The notes: generated by a model from the letters alone, not told the origin. A stretch of 64,000 nt of DNA from Flavihumibacter stibioxidans (GCF_014332695.1 NZ_MBUA01000029.1:186001-250000); one strand, 5' to 3'. Shown: positions 27,054 to 37,705, counted from the stretch's first letter. Translations and numbers: made by a program.

Positions 27054-28655
27054 ATGAGAAAATTTTTAGCAGCAGGATTAACCGTAATGGCCGCTTCCGC
27101 CATGGGACAGACCATCGAAGAAGCAAAGCAACACCTTTATTATGACCGGCTGCAGAGTGCAGAACAGGTATTGCAGCAGGTCATCCAGCAAAACAATGAA
27201 GAGAAGGAAGCCTATTACTGGCTCACGGAGGTTTACCTGGAAACCGACAATGTGGCCAAGGCCAAATCATTGCTGGATCCGAATGAAGGCAGTATTGTTT
27301 CGGCGCACCCGTTAAACAGGGTGGCCTATGGAAGTATACTGTTGTCTGAAAACAAATTAACGGAAGCCCGTGCGCAATTCGAAGCAGCACTGAAAGAAAC
27401 TAAAAAGAAAGATTTAGAAGTGCTGAAAGCCATTGCCAGGGCACAGGTCGAAAATACCGGCGGCGATGCCAGCTATGCACTGGCTGTACTGGCAGAAATC
27501 AAAGAGAAAAAACGTGATGCGGAAACCATTACCTTAATCGGCGATGCGCACCGCAAACTGGTACAGGGCAGTGAAGCGGCAAAGTCCTATATGGAAGCGC
27601 TGATCCTGAATGAAAAATTCGCTGAAGCGGCCTATAAACTGGGAAAAATTTATATGACCCAGCAGAATACCGATATGTTCATCAAATATTTCAACCAGGC
27701 CATTGAAAGCGATCCGAAATATGCAGCAGCTTATTATGAATTGTACTATTACTACTATTTCAGGGATGTAAACAAAGCGAAGGAATACCTTGACCTCTAT
27801 ATCACCCATACCGATCCTTCCATTGAACACCAGTATATGAAAACCGACCTGGCATATGCTTCTGGAAAATATCCGGAAGCGATCAGTGGTGCCAATGCCA
27901 TCCTTGAACAGGAAGGGGATAAGGCAAAGCCCAGGCTCTACAAACTGCTTGCTTACAGTTATGATGGCAGTGGTGATTCCACCAGGGCATTTGATTTCCT
28001 GAACACTTATTTCGCGAAAGAGGTTGACAGCAATATTGTTGCTAAAGACTTTGACCTGAAGGCGAAACTGCTCTCAAAAATGAACCAGGATTCTCTTGCC
28101 ATACTTGCATGGGAACAGGCGGTGGCAAAAGACACGGTAGCCAAATACAGGCTGGAATATATGCAGCAGGCTGCACAGTTGCAGAAGAAGAATAAAAACC
28201 GGAGTGGTGAGGCCTACTGGCTGGGCAAGATCTACCAGGCAAAGGAAGATCCCAGTAATCTTGATATCTACAACTGGGGACTTGCACATTACGCAGCAGC
28301 TGAGTTCCCGGCAGCCGATAGTGTTTTTGGGTTGTACACTTCGAAATATCCCGACCAGGTGTATGGCTTCTACTGGCGTGCCAGGAGCCGTGCCCAGATA
28401 GATACCACCATGGAGCAGGGGCTGGCCATTGCAGATTACCAAAAGGTTGCGGAGATCGCGGAGGCTGACAAAGAGAAAAACAAGAGCCTGCTGATCCAGG
28501 CCTATGGTTACCTTGGTGCCTATGAAGCCAACGTAAAAAAAGACTACACTACCGCACTGGGTTGGTTTGAAAAAATACTGGCCTTGCAACCAGAGAATTC
28601 AGATGCGCAGCGTTTCGCAGAGATTTTGAAAAAATGGGTTGCTGAGGGGAAGTGA
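27054..28655 (+). CDS. Exported TPR-repeat protein
   Basis: A 533-residue protein with a signal peptide (MRKFLAAGLTVMAASAMGQ) and roughly a dozen tetratricopeptide repeats, for example AKQHLYYDRLQSAEQVLQQV near the start, AAYKLGKIYMTQQNTDMFIKYFNQAIE in the middle and ALGWFEKILALQPENSDAQR at the end. It has no enzymatic domain and likely scaffolds protein interactions in the periplasm. It is the last gene of the regulated operon, 18 bp after the Usp gene, and is closed by a strong terminator. The link to stress is by context only. Confidence 0.9.
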   Translation: MRKFLAAGLTVMAASAMGQTIEEAKQHLYYDRLQSAEQVLQQVIQQNNEEKEAYYWLTEVYLETDNVAKAKSLLDPNEGSIVSAHPLNRVAYGSILLSENKLTEARAQFEAALKETKKKDLEVLKAIARAQVENTGGDASYALAVLAEIKEKKRDAETITLIGDAHRKLVQGSEAAKSYMEALILNEKFAEAAYKLGKIYMTQQNTDMFIKYFNQAIESDPKYAAAYYELYYYYYFRDVNKAKEYLDLYITHTDPSIEHQYMKTDLAYASGKYPEAISGANAILEQEGDKAKPRLYKLLAYSYDGSGDSTRAFDFLNTYFAKEVDSNIVAKDFDLKAKLLSKMNQDSLAILAWEQAVAKDTVAKYRLEYMQQAAQLQKKNKNRSGEAYWLGKIYQAKEDPSNLDIYNWGLAHYAAAEFPAADSVFGLYTSKYPDQVYGFYWRARSRAQIDTTMEQGLAIADYQKVAEIAEADKEKNKSLLIQAYGYLGAYEANVKKDYTTALGWFEKILALQPENSDAQRFAEILKKWVAEGK

Positions 28656-28700
28656 TTCTACATACTTCCCTCAAACAAGGGGGTTGGTTTTTTGGGTGTG

Positions 28701-28730
28701 GCCCCTTCTTTTCAGAAGGGGCATTTTTTT
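28701..28730 (+). terminator. Terminator of the stress operon
   Basis: Arms GCCCCTTCT (28701-28709) and AGAAGGGGC (28714-28722), four-base loop, followed by seven T. It closes the operon running from 24807. Confidence 0.9.
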
Positions 28731-28755
28731 GTGCTGCCGGCCGGCCTGTTAAAAC

Positions 28756-30000
28756 CTACAGGACTCCCAACCCAAGGCAGATTACCACAATCAGCGGTGA
28801 AGGAACTTTTGTATAGGTAAGGGTCAGCCAGGTACCGGCAATGACCACAAAGTTCATAATACCATGATCGGTCCATTCTGTGAGTGGGATGTCTTTCAGC
28901 ATGTAGAGTGTCGAAGCCACGAGGAACCCTACCACTGTGGCATTGATCCCTTCCAAAGCACGGAAAACAATGGCATATTTTTTCAGGTTGTTCCAGACCG
29001 GGAAGAAGAAAAGCACCATCAGGGCACTGGGTAAAAAAATGGCAACGGTCCCTATAATACAGCCCGTCACCTGCCAACCCGTTCCCCTGTCACTCATGGC
29101 GATGCCACCCATATAAGTTGAGATCGAAAAAACCGGTCCCGGTATAGCTCTGACCATACCCGCCCCGGTATAAAACGCATCCCTGTCTATTCTTACCACA
29201 TTAGGGTTTTTCTGCATCACCTTCTCCGATTCGGGACGAACCACAAACTGTTCGTACATCATTGCCACCAGTACCTGTCCACCTCCAAATACAATGCTTC
29301 CAAAACGATAGGTGTTCTCAAAAAGGTTGATGGGCCTGCGATTGGCCCAGTCGTTCTTACGCGCCTGTTCGGATAAGATACCCGCGGCCAGGAAAATAAA
29401 AACAAACAGCCAGATATTGGCCCATTTGATCTTCTTTGGTTTTTCTTCTCCCTGCGGAATGCGTCGGTCGCTCAGGTTGGTCACAAAACCGCCTACTACG
29501 ATGAGCAGGGGAATCATCCAGGGAATTTTGAAAAAGGTAAAACTCAGGGCTGCACTCGCCACCATGATCACCCTGGTAATGGTATTGTGTACGGCCATTT
29601 TAAATGCTACCATTGACGCATATGCGAGAAAACCGATGGTCATAGGGGCGATATACATGAATACCTGGTGCTGCATTTCCCTGTTGTTGAAATAACGCAA
29701 CAGGAATGAAAGGGCGCCCATCAGCAATGAAGCAGGAAGTATCCAGATGAGCAGGGTCATGACGGCAAGCGGAAGACCGCCCCGCTTATATCCTATCAAG
29801 GTCAGCACCTGCGTGGAGGATGCACCGGGCAGCATATTACAAAAGGCGTTGTAGTCGAGCAATTCCTCCTGGGAGACATCTTTTCGTTGCCTGACGAAGG
29901 TTTTCAGCATCATTCCGAAATGCCCCTGGGGTCCGCCAAAAGCAGTAAGGCTGTGTAATAAAACAGCCCTCAGGAAAGGAATATGCCGGAATAAAAGCAT
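28756..30000 (-). CDS. chrA: Chromate transporter (ChrA family)
   Basis: A 414-residue integral membrane protein with two homologous halves of the CHR domain: [11 protein letters not shown], then [27 protein letters not shown] in the first, and [11 protein letters not shown]...[16 protein letters not shown] in the second. Long-chain ChrA exports chromate in exchange for another ion or with proton coupling; family members may transport other oxyanions. About twelve hydrophobic stretches are visible. The two-domain length (about 400) is normal. It is isolated and convergent with the stress operon. Confidence 0.9.
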   Translation of the reverse strand: MLLFRHIPFLRAVLLHSLTAFGGPQGHFGMMLKTFVRQRKDVSQEELLDYNAFCNMLPGASSTQVLTLIGYKRGGLPLAVMTLLIWILPASLLMGALSFLLRYFNNREMQHQVFMYIAPMTIGFLAYASMVAFKMAVHNTITRVIMVASAALSFTFFKIPWMIPLLIVVGGFVTNLSDRRIPQGEEKPKKIKWANIWLFVFIFLAAGILSEQARKNDWANRRPINLFENTYRFGSIVFGGGQVLVAMMYEQFVVRPESEKVMQKNPNVVRIDRDAFYTGAGMVRAIPGPVFSISTYMGGIAMSDRGTGWQVTGCIIGTVAIFLPSALMVLFFFPVWNNLKKYAIVFRALEGINATVVGFLVASTLYMLKDIPLTEWTDHGIMNFVVIAGTWLTLTYTKVPSPLIVVICLGLGVL

Positions 30001-30043
30001 GTTCTAAAATATTCAATAATTATGAACAGTGCCGGAAATAAAC

Positions 30044-32902
30044 TCAGCGCCCGCACAAGACCCGGAAGGAGCAATATTCGCACTTTTCAATTTTATCCGT
30101 CTGGTCAAATGGCACGCGCCTGTCAAAAATTTCTTCGATCACCGGTCTTAGCCGCTCAACTGTTTCGGTTATGATCTCATTCATCCGATGATGGTCCACC
30201 CCATTACCATTGGCTGACTGCTCCCGGAAGCGCCAGTCAAATTTTTCACCTTCACGGCGCATATTACGCACATCATACAGACCAGCGTTGACGGGTTTAT
30301 TTATCCCGACCTGCTGTTGCATCACATAGGTATATATGATTGTTTGCAGTGCCGCCTTGTTCCGGTCCGAACTGTTCCGGTCAAAAAGCGCATCCACCGA
30401 CCGGATATCTTTTTTATCGCGGCCTGTCTTGTAATCGATGATCCGGTAAACGCCATTTTTCAGGTCCACCCGGTCGATGGTTCCACCCAGCAGGACCCGC
30501 CATTCTTCCCCCCCAACCATAACCGGGAAAAACTGCTTCAGCCTGCCTTCCATGTATACTATGCGGAAAGGTGTGTAAGCCTTATCCTGCTTCAGGATCT
30601 CCTGCACATACAAACGGATCACTTCGGCAATCACCTTATAGGTTCCGGTGAATTCCACTTCATGGTTGCGGTCTCCTGCCAGTTCCTGGCCAAAAGCCTG
30701 GCCGATTGCCCATTCAGTTTTCCCGGCCATCAGGTCGATATCAGCTGGTAATATTTCCTGCTCACCCGATTTTGTTTCAGCCACGCAGAGGTATAAATAT
30801 TCAATGGCCCGGTGAAGGATATTTCCCAGCATCCTGGCATCGATTTCATCCTGGAAGGATTCGGGCTCGCGGATCTTCTGCACATGCTGGAAATAAAATT
30901 TCAAGCGGCAATCTATAAAGTTATTGATGGCGGAGGGGGTGAGTGGTTGTCCAAGGTAGACGCGCAGGTTTTGCAGGATGGCCTCATCCTTTTCAATGGT
31001 GATGGCCGGTTTAGCCTGTGGATTTACCTGTAACTGTACCGATTTCCTGATGATGGGGATGGCGGTTTCATATTCAAGTTGTGTCAGGAAACGGCTCTGC
31101 TCCCCGGTTGATTTATCATCGATGGTATTGTTGTACAGGCAATACACCGATTCTGCCTTTTGCAGGAGGCGATAAAAAACATAAGCAAAGATGGCATCCT
31201 GGTTTTCCATCACACTCAGTCCATAGGCACGCCGGATACTGTCGGGAATAAAAGTAGGCGCCACGGCTTTTTTGGGAAGCACCCCTTCATTCACATTAAG
31301 CAGTATGATATGTTCGAAATCAAGTCCGCGGCTTTCCAGCAAACCCATTACCTGCAAGCCTCTCAGCGGTTCACCTTCCAGGGGTACGGAAAGGGAACGC
31401 AATACGCTGATCAGTATTTCACCGATAAAAGAGAGGCTGAGCGGATGATCGAATTGGAGGAGCAGGTCTTCCAGGCGGTTTAACTGGTAATAGGTTGCAG
31501 TAAGCAGCTGGGCTTCCAGGGTTCCCACCACGCTTTCTGTTGATTCGGTGGCCTGGTGTTCCAATACATGCCGGATCATTTGAATCAGCTCAATTGGTTT
31601 TTCCAAAGGCCGAAGAATCATCTTCAGTCTTTTTTCTTCAATGGACGCCCATTTTTCAGCGGGTATGGAAACAATGCTTTTCTCATTGATCTCTGTCGCC
31701 AGGCGGATGGCATCAGTGACTTCATACAGGTAGGGATGTTGCAATAACTGCAGCAGGGGCTGGTAATAAATCCTTTTGCCGCCATGCCTGGCAAGTGATT
31801 CCTGCACCCTCACAATGGTTTGCACCAGGGAAAATACGGGCGACTGTGCCAGGCCATATCCCATGGTGATGTTCACATAAGGCAGGTCAGAAGGCATGGC
31901 ATGCAATACCGGCATCAACTGGTTTTCATCCGCCAGGAATACCGCTACTTTTTCGGGGTGCTCCATTACAGCCGGGATATCTTTCAGTAATTCGGGCAGA
32001 ACCCTTACCTGTGCAGCATTTCCTTCTGCCGAGATAATATGGATGGGGCGATCGGAACGATTGATGGCATTTCCGGTTTCGAGTTCATTTCCAAAGAGGG
32101 CGATATTTCTTCTCAGGAACAATCCGGCCTCCTGTAATGGGTCATCGATATAATGGTGGTCTGTGTCGAAATAGAAAATAGCCCTGCCGCTTTCTTTCCA
32201 ACGTGTAAAGAGCTGGAGTTCGGCGCGGTTCAATGCATTGAACCCGATGAACACCACTTTATCATAGTAATCCATGAAACCGGCATTGTCCTGTGTGTCG
32301 TTTACAAGGTTACGGTACAGGATGCCGGTGGTGGTCAGGTTTTTGTCTTCCAGCAAAACCCTGAAGCGCTCAAATATGGCCGGAAGTTTTTGCCAGAGCT
32401 GCAGGAATTTTTCTTTCTGCAGGCTGAGTCTTTCCACAGAAAAGTTATTCCAGAATCGTGTCAGAAAATCCTTCTGCTCTTCGGTCAGGTAATCGAATCC
32501 CTGTTCAATGGCTGCCAGGTCGGCCATATTGGTGTACACATCAGCAATGGCCACTGCATTGGATTCCAGTTCGGTGAAGTCGTTGAGCAGGATCTCACCA
32601 AGTGAATAAAATCTTTCATAGGTGGAAATATTGGTTTCGCCACCCTGCAGCATCACTTCACTATATGCTTCATAGAGGAGAAAGGACAGGTAGAGGCGGT
32701 CAGCTGACAGCCTGTTGCCGGACAACTGGATAAATTCATGGATGGTGAAGAGGTCGGGGCTCCAGATCGGTTTCGTTATCAGTGCACCCAGGTGCTGCCG
32801 GAAAAATACCGAAGGCCTTTTATTCGGAAAAACCAGTGCCAGGTTAGACAGCTCATTTCCATACTTTTTATACAGGCTCTCTGCTACTTCTTGTAAAAAC
32901 AT
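30044..32902 (-). CDS. addB: AddB-like PD-(D/E)XK nuclease, helicase-like subunit
   Basis: A 952-residue protein of the AddB type found in Bacteroidota. The N-terminal half is helicase-like without an intact Walker A (LALVFPNKRPSVFFRQHL at the usual place). The C-terminal nuclease has DRVDLKNGVYRIIDYKTGRD (catalytic D...DxK) and a predicted Fe-S cluster with a cysteine in NNFIDCRLKFYF and three in CEYCSFRVLCG. It acts with AddA, encoded 20 bp upstream, as the double-strand-break resection nuclease that loads RecA. The pair replaces RecBCD. Start at ATG 32902. Confidence 0.9.
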   Translation of the reverse strand: MFLQEVAESLYKKYGNELSNLALVFPNKRPSVFFRQHLGALITKPIWSPDLFTIHEFIQLSGNRLSADRLYLSFLLYEAYSEVMLQGGETNISTYERFYSLGEILLNDFTELESNAVAIADVYTNMADLAAIEQGFDYLTEEQKDFLTRFWNNFSVERLSLQKEKFLQLWQKLPAIFERFRVLLEDKNLTTTGILYRNLVNDTQDNAGFMDYYDKVVFIGFNALNRAELQLFTRWKESGRAIFYFDTDHHYIDDPLQEAGLFLRRNIALFGNELETGNAINRSDRPIHIISAEGNAAQVRVLPELLKDIPAVMEHPEKVAVFLADENQLMPVLHAMPSDLPYVNITMGYGLAQSPVFSLVQTIVRVQESLARHGGKRIYYQPLLQLLQHPYLYEVTDAIRLATEINEKSIVSIPAEKWASIEEKRLKMILRPLEKPIELIQMIRHVLEHQATESTESVVGTLEAQLLTATYYQLNRLEDLLLQFDHPLSLSFIGEILISVLRSLSVPLEGEPLRGLQVMGLLESRGLDFEHIILLNVNEGVLPKKAVAPTFIPDSIRRAYGLSVMENQDAIFAYVFYRLLQKAESVYCLYNNTIDDKSTGEQSRFLTQLEYETAIPIIRKSVQLQVNPQAKPAITIEKDEAILQNLRVYLGQPLTPSAINNFIDCRLKFYFQHVQKIREPESFQDEIDARMLGNILHRAIEYLYLCVAETKSGEQEILPADIDLMAGKTEWAIGQAFGQELAGDRNHEVEFTGTYKVIAEVIRLYVQEILKQDKAYTPFRIVYMEGRLKQFFPVMVGGEEWRVLLGGTIDRVDLKNGVYRIIDYKTGRDKKDIRSVDALFDRNSSDRNKAALQTIIYTYVMQQQVGINKPVNAGLYDVRNMRREGEKFDWRFREQSANGNGVDHHRMNEIITETVERLRPVIEEIFDRRVPFDQTDKIEKCEYCSFRVLCGR

Positions 32903-32921
32903 GTCTTGATATCGTTGATCA

Positions 32922-35900
32922 TTAACCGAATAAATCCCCTTGTTTGGAAGCCAGTTGTGCCAGTGGTACCAGCGAATGATTGTATCCGTAATACACGAAT
33001 GACCTCACAGCGGGGTAACCCATCTGTACCAGCAGGTCCTGGTACTGTTGCAATTGTTTACCATGCGAAACGGATGCTTCCTGTGTGAATTTAAAATCAA
33101 GCAGGATGGTTTCGTCATCTGCCATTAACACTTTATCGGGTCTTCTGACCGAACCACCGGGAAGCAGGATGGACTTTTCATTTACGGCTTTATAGTCTGC
33201 CCCAAACCATGCAGACAGTTGTTCATGCTGCAAAGCCCTGCTCACACTATCTTTCACTGTCTCGAGGTGCTGGTGGGTTATTTGTCCTTCCAATTGCATT
33301 TTCGCCAGTTCCTGGTCCAGTTCCGTTATGTTTTTGATCCTTGATAGAAGCAGGTGCGCCAGCTGGCCGACCTTCTGCTGGTCGTTCTCTGCCAGTCGTA
33401 ATATCAGTTCACCCCCGGACGGTTCGCGCAAATCCTTCAGTAATGCTGCGTTGGTCAGTTGGGTACTGATCTTAAGCAGGTCCTTGTTTTTATTTCCGGA
33501 TTCACCACCCTGCACCGCCCCATCCACCAGGAGGACCCCCGATTCGAATACAGCGGAAAAATCGGTTATACCTGAGGGTAAGTCAACCGGAGTTTGTTTC
33601 ACTGCCTGGTAAATAAGGTCGCCGATGGTTGACATACCATTATCGGCATCTTTCTTTTCCGCGGGCTGCGGTGCGAGCAGGTACATGGCCTGACGGGTAC
33701 GGGTAAGTGCTACATACAGCATATTCAATGCATCCATGCGGCTCATCAGCTGTTCCTCAAAATAATCATAGGCAAATCCTGTATGGGCAAGGTTTTTATT
33801 CAGTTCCACAGGAACAACTTCAATGCCCGATTCATCTGGTTCCCAGTTGCACCAGATCATGCCTTTGTCACTCACCAGTTTCCAGTCGGCATATGGGATG
33901 ATCACCACATCGAAGGCCAGGCCTTTCGATTTATGGATGGTCATTACCTGGATGGCATTATCGGCGGAGGAAAGGGGCAGGGCTTTCTGGCTGCCTTCTT
34001 CCGTCCACCATTGGAGAAACTCCCGGATATCTGGTTTGCCCTTTGAACTGAAGTTGTTCACCAGGTCGCGGAATGCCAGCGTATATGCCTGCTCGTTAAT
34101 ATACTCATCCAGTGAAAAGATAGTGATCAGTTCTTCCACGCATTCATACAAAGCAGTTTGAAGGAGGTATTTTTTCCTGGTGCGGAAGGCTTCAGGCAAT
34201 TGTGAAAGCGCGTGGGTGGCCGAGTTGCGGTACCAGTCGGGTTTGTTGATATCCAGTCCGAGCCTGATGGCATTGGCCTGAACCAGTTCCGCCCTCGACA
34301 GTTCATCCTTTTCATTGATGAGGTAACGCAGGGCCGCTATCAGCAACTGTATGGCGGGGGAAGCATTGATCAGCAGGGCATCCGTGGAAAGCAGACCATA
34401 ACGCGTGCGGGCATCCGGACGCTGCTGGTGTTGCAGCAGGAGGCTGATCAGTTTACGGGCATCACTGTTATTACGTGTCAGCAGGGTGATCTGTTCGGGC
34501 TGGAATTTTTTATCACAGATCAGCTGGTCTATCAGATCGCACAACCAGGCTTCGGCTGCTGGTTTCCAGGATGATGATTTTTGCGAGTCTTCTTTGGGGA
34601 AGAAGCGGAAGTCTACGATGCCCCCGGGCTTACAGGAAGCAGGCATTTGTTGTGATGCATCTGCATAGGCTTTCCGGATAATATCAAAATAATCGTTGCC
34701 ATGAAGCCTGGCCAGGATGGCGGCATCTTCCACCGTTCCCATCTCTGCGTTGAAATGATCCTGCAGCAATTCGGGGGCCCGGTGAAAAAGATAATTATTG
34801 AACTGGATGATGTTGGCGCGACTGCGGTAGTTTTCCTGCAGGCTGTCTTCTTTGACATTATGCGTACCAATATCGGCTTTTACCTGTTGCTGGAGAAGCC
34901 GCCAGTCACCATTCCTCCAGCGGTAAATAGACTGTTTTACATCGCCCACCACCAGGCTGAACTGTCCGGTTGAAACGGATTGTTCAACCATTGGCCGGAA
35001 ATTATCCCACTGAAAAGTACTGGTGTCCTGAAATTCATCGAGCAGAAAGTGCTGGTAGCGGTTGCCTATCTTTTCATAGATAAAAGGTGCATCGTTGTCT
35101 TTCACCAGTTCGCGCAGCAACTGCTGGGTGTCGGAAATCAGCAGCACATTGTTATCGCGGCGGTAACCGGCCAGCTGTTCCGCGAGTATGCGCAGAAGGC
35201 TCAGGTTATTAAGTTTCTGCAAAACCGCACGGGCCGTCTGGTACTCCGTATTTTTTTCGCGGTAGAGGTCCACGCATTTATTCAGCAGTTCGTTGATGCG
35301 TGGGTAAATATCCTTCACTTTTGATTTGGTGTCTGCATCGGCTTTGGTGGATGTCCATTTGTCGGGGTTATCCAGTGCCGCCAGCACACGTGCTCCCGGA
35401 GCAAAATTCTTATCGCGGATTTTATTGAAATAATTAATGAAACCTCCCTTACCATGGGAAAAGTCATCCTGCTGCAAACCACTTTGCTGAAGAATATTAT
35501 TGGCCTCCTCAGCCCATGCCAGCATTGGTTTTTCCAGTTCAGCTGCCTGGTCCTGCAATTTCTTTTTCAGCACCTGGAAGGCCGTGGTTGGATTATCCAG
35601 GTTGCGCATATTGTTCTCAAAGCGCGCAAACCTTTCCTGGAAGATCTCCCCGGAGAATTTCAGCAGTTCATCCCTGAAGTCCCAGCTCTGTCCGGTTTCA
35701 ATCCTTTCCAAAGCAATGGACTTGATCCATTCGAGCAGTTCATCATTTGTCTGGAGCAGTTCAAACAAACGGTCGGTCAGTTCCTGTTTAACGATATCCT
35801 GGTTGAGCTGCAGTTCATACCCCGCATCCAGTCCTATCTCATAGGCAAAGGAGCGGATGACCTGCTGTACAAAACTATCAATGGTACTGACAGAAAATTT

Positions 35901-36224
35901 CGCATAGTCATGCAGGATAGTCCGGTAAATGGTATCTGCCTGCGTGGCCAGCCTGTTTCCATCCTTCAGAGCCGGGAACCTGTCTTCAATGATCTCTCCG
36001 TAATCGGTCTTTTCACCTTTTGCCAGTCGAAGCAATTCACCGAGTATGCGGTGTTTCATTTCCTCCGTAGCCTTATTGGTAAAGGTAACGGCCAGAATCT
36101 CGCGGTATTTCTGCGGCGATTCAAATAAAAGGCAGAGGTATTCGGACGCCAGTAAAAAGGTCTTACCGGAACCAGCCGAAGCGCGGTAAATATGCAGCGG
36201 GGGAGAATAGGTAAGGTGATTCAT
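32922..36224 (-). CDS. addA: AddA-like UvrD helicase/nuclease
   Basis: The ATG at 36224 has a good AAGGAG ribosome site four bases upstream, rare in this genome type; the frame extends four more codons to a TTG. The 1100-residue superfamily 1A helicase has Walker A ASAGSGKTF near residue 16, DEFQDTSTFQW, VGDVKQSIYRWRNGD, MTIHKSKGLAFDVV and ALTRTRQAMYLL. The C-terminal 150 residues form a second PD-(D/E)XK nuclease (RPDKVLMADDETILLDFK). With AddB it forms the break-processing complex. The two genes are an operon. It diverges from the dGTPase gene, with a 86-bp promoter region between. Confidence 0.92.
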   Translation of the reverse strand: MNHLTYSPPLHIYRASAGSGKTFLLASEYLCLLFESPQKYREILAVTFTNKATEEMKHRILGELLRLAKGEKTDYGEIIEDRFPALKDGNRLATQADTIYRTILHDYAKFSVSTIDSFVQQVIRSFAYEIGLDAGYELQLNQDIVKQELTDRLFELLQTNDELLEWIKSIALERIETGQSWDFRDELLKFSGEIFQERFARFENNMRNLDNPTTAFQVLKKKLQDQAAELEKPMLAWAEEANNILQQSGLQQDDFSHGKGGFINYFNKIRDKNFAPGARVLAALDNPDKWTSTKADADTKSKVKDIYPRINELLNKCVDLYREKNTEYQTARAVLQKLNNLSLLRILAEQLAGYRRDNNVLLISDTQQLLRELVKDNDAPFIYEKIGNRYQHFLLDEFQDTSTFQWDNFRPMVEQSVSTGQFSLVVGDVKQSIYRWRNGDWRLLQQQVKADIGTHNVKEDSLQENYRSRANIIQFNNYLFHRAPELLQDHFNAEMGTVEDAAILARLHGNDYFDIIRKAYADASQQMPASCKPGGIVDFRFFPKEDSQKSSSWKPAAEAWLCDLIDQLICDKKFQPEQITLLTRNNSDARKLISLLLQHQQRPDARTRYGLLSTDALLINASPAIQLLIAALRYLINEKDELSRAELVQANAIRLGLDINKPDWYRNSATHALSQLPEAFRTRKKYLLQTALYECVEELITIFSLDEYINEQAYTLAFRDLVNNFSSKGKPDIREFLQWWTEEGSQKALPLSSADNAIQVMTIHKSKGLAFDVVIIPYADWKLVSDKGMIWCNWEPDESGIEVVPVELNKNLAHTGFAYDYFEEQLMSRMDALNMLYVALTRTRQAMYLLAPQPAEKKDADNGMSTIGDLIYQAVKQTPVDLPSGITDFSAVFESGVLLVDGAVQGGESGNKNKDLLKISTQLTNAALLKDLREPSGGELILRLAENDQQKVGQLAHLLLSRIKNITELDQELAKMQLEGQITHQHLETVKDSVSRALQHEQLSAWFGADYKAVNEKSILLPGGSVRRPDKVLMADDETILLDFKFTQEASVSHGKQLQQYQDLLVQMGYPAVRSFVYYGYNHSLVPLAQLASKQGDLFG

Positions 36225-36298
36225 AATCTCCTTCAAACTTATTGATTAAATACCCTTGGCGAATGGATCGGGGATATTATTTTGAAGATGCGGAGGAC

Positions 36299-36306
36299 TA
36301 ACTTTG
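36299..36306 (+). promoter_or_regulatory. -7 element of the dGTPase gene (TAACTTTG)
   Basis: An exact TAnnTTTG, ending 4 bp before the ATG at 36311. The usual 5-8 bp distance to the transcription start would put it at the start codon pair ATGATG, so the message may be leaderless, possibly starting at the second ATG. Confidence 0.5.
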
Positions 36307-36310
36307 CAAC

Positions 36311-37690
36311 ATGATGCACTGGAACAATTGCTTTTCACATGGAAGGTTCGGACAGGGTTATATATCTGCCCAGCCGCGCACGCCTTATGAGCGCGATTTC
36401 GATCGCCTGATTTTTTCAGCAGCCTTCAGGAGGCTGCAGGACAAGACCCAGGTATTTCCCTTACCCGGACCGATCCTGGTGCACAACCGCCTGACCCATT
36501 CGCTGGAGGTAGCCAGTGTGGGACGCAGCCTGGGAAAACTGGTGGGAGAGAAGCTGGTGGAAGTATTGGGAACGGAATTGAATGAGGCGGGAAAGCATTT
36601 CTATACGGCCGACTTATCCAGTGTGGTGGCAGCAGCCTGCCTGGCGCACGATATCGGCAACCCTTCCTTCGGGCATTCGGGTGAAGCGGCCATTTCTGCC
36701 TATTTTATCCAGAATGGTGGCAGCCTGTTAGATGGCCAGCCCCTGCAGCAACATTTTTCGGCGGCCGAATGGCAGGATATCACCCATTTTGAAGGCAACG
36801 CCAATGCTTTCCGGATCCTGACCCATCCCTATGCCAACCGGCAGAAAGGCGGTTACCAGCTAACCTATACCACCCTGGCCTCCATTGCCAAATATCCCTG
36901 CGAATCGCTGGCCACTGATCCGAAGCTGCTTCACTGCAAGAAATATGGCTTTTTCCAGACGGAAAAGGAAAGTTTTATGGAAGTGGCGCAGGTATTGGGT
37001 ATGCAGCCACAATCCCTGGAGCCACTGGTTTACCACCGGCATCCCTTTGTATTCCTGGTGGAAGCGGCAGATGATATCTGTTACCGGGTGATTGACTGGG
37101 AGGATGCCCACCGACTGGGAATTATTGACAGCGATACTGCCATCGGGATGTTCCTGGAATTACTCGGAAGTTCTGCAAGGGAAAACAAGGAACGGATACA
37201 TTCCACGCTGAAAGAACTGGAGGGCGATACCCGCGAACAACTGGCCTATCTGCGCGCCAAGTGCATCAATTTCCTGGCGCTGAGCTGTGTGGAAGTATTC
37301 ATCAGCAACCGGAACGAAATACTAACAGGAATGTATAACCGATCATTAATTGATGGGATTGAACCTGCATCCCTGGCGGCTTTGGAAGCCATCAACAAGG
37401 TGACGGTCAAAAAGATCTACAACCATGAAACTGTGGTGAAGATTGAGCTGGCCGGATATGAAGTGATGAGTGCCCTGCTGCAATCCTTTATTCCGGCTGT
37501 ATTGCACCAGTCGCCATCGCACCGCGAGAAAAAGGTGCTGAAACTGTTACCGGCACAGTTCGGTACGGATGATGGCAGTCCATATGATAAAGCGCTGTCG
37601 GTGATCGATTTTATTTCCGGCATGACAGATTCCTATGCAATGGAATTATATAAGAATTTGCGGGGTATATCATTACCCACTCACACATAA
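36311..37690 (+). CDS. dgt: dGTP triphosphohydrolase
   Basis: A 459-residue HD-domain enzyme that splits dGTP to deoxyguanosine and triphosphate. It opens RTPYERDFDRLIFSAAFRRL, the family marker; metal ligands are in HNRLTHSLEVAS and AACLAHDIGNPSFGHSGE. The remaining sequence follows the Dgt type (HPFVFLVEAADDICYRVIDWEDAH). The ATG at 36311 or 36314 is the start, just behind a -7 element. It controls dNTP pools and DNA quality. Neighbours are repair genes (divergent addA). Confidence 0.94.
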   Translation: MMHWNNCFSHGRFGQGYISAQPRTPYERDFDRLIFSAAFRRLQDKTQVFPLPGPILVHNRLTHSLEVASVGRSLGKLVGEKLVEVLGTELNEAGKHFYTADLSSVVAAACLAHDIGNPSFGHSGEAAISAYFIQNGGSLLDGQPLQQHFSAAEWQDITHFEGNANAFRILTHPYANRQKGGYQLTYTTLASIAKYPCESLATDPKLLHCKKYGFFQTEKESFMEVAQVLGMQPQSLEPLVYHRHPFVFLVEAADDICYRVIDWEDAHRLGIIDSDTAIGMFLELLGSSARENKERIHSTLKELEGDTREQLAYLRAKCINFLALSCVEVFISNRNEILTGMYNRSLIDGIEPASLAALEAINKVTVKKIYNHETVVKIELAGYEVMSALLQSFIPAVLHQSPSHREKKVLKLLPAQFGTDDGSPYDKALSVIDFISGMTDSYAMELYKNLRGISLPTHT

Positions 37691-37705
37691 TATAATATTT
37701 ACATA

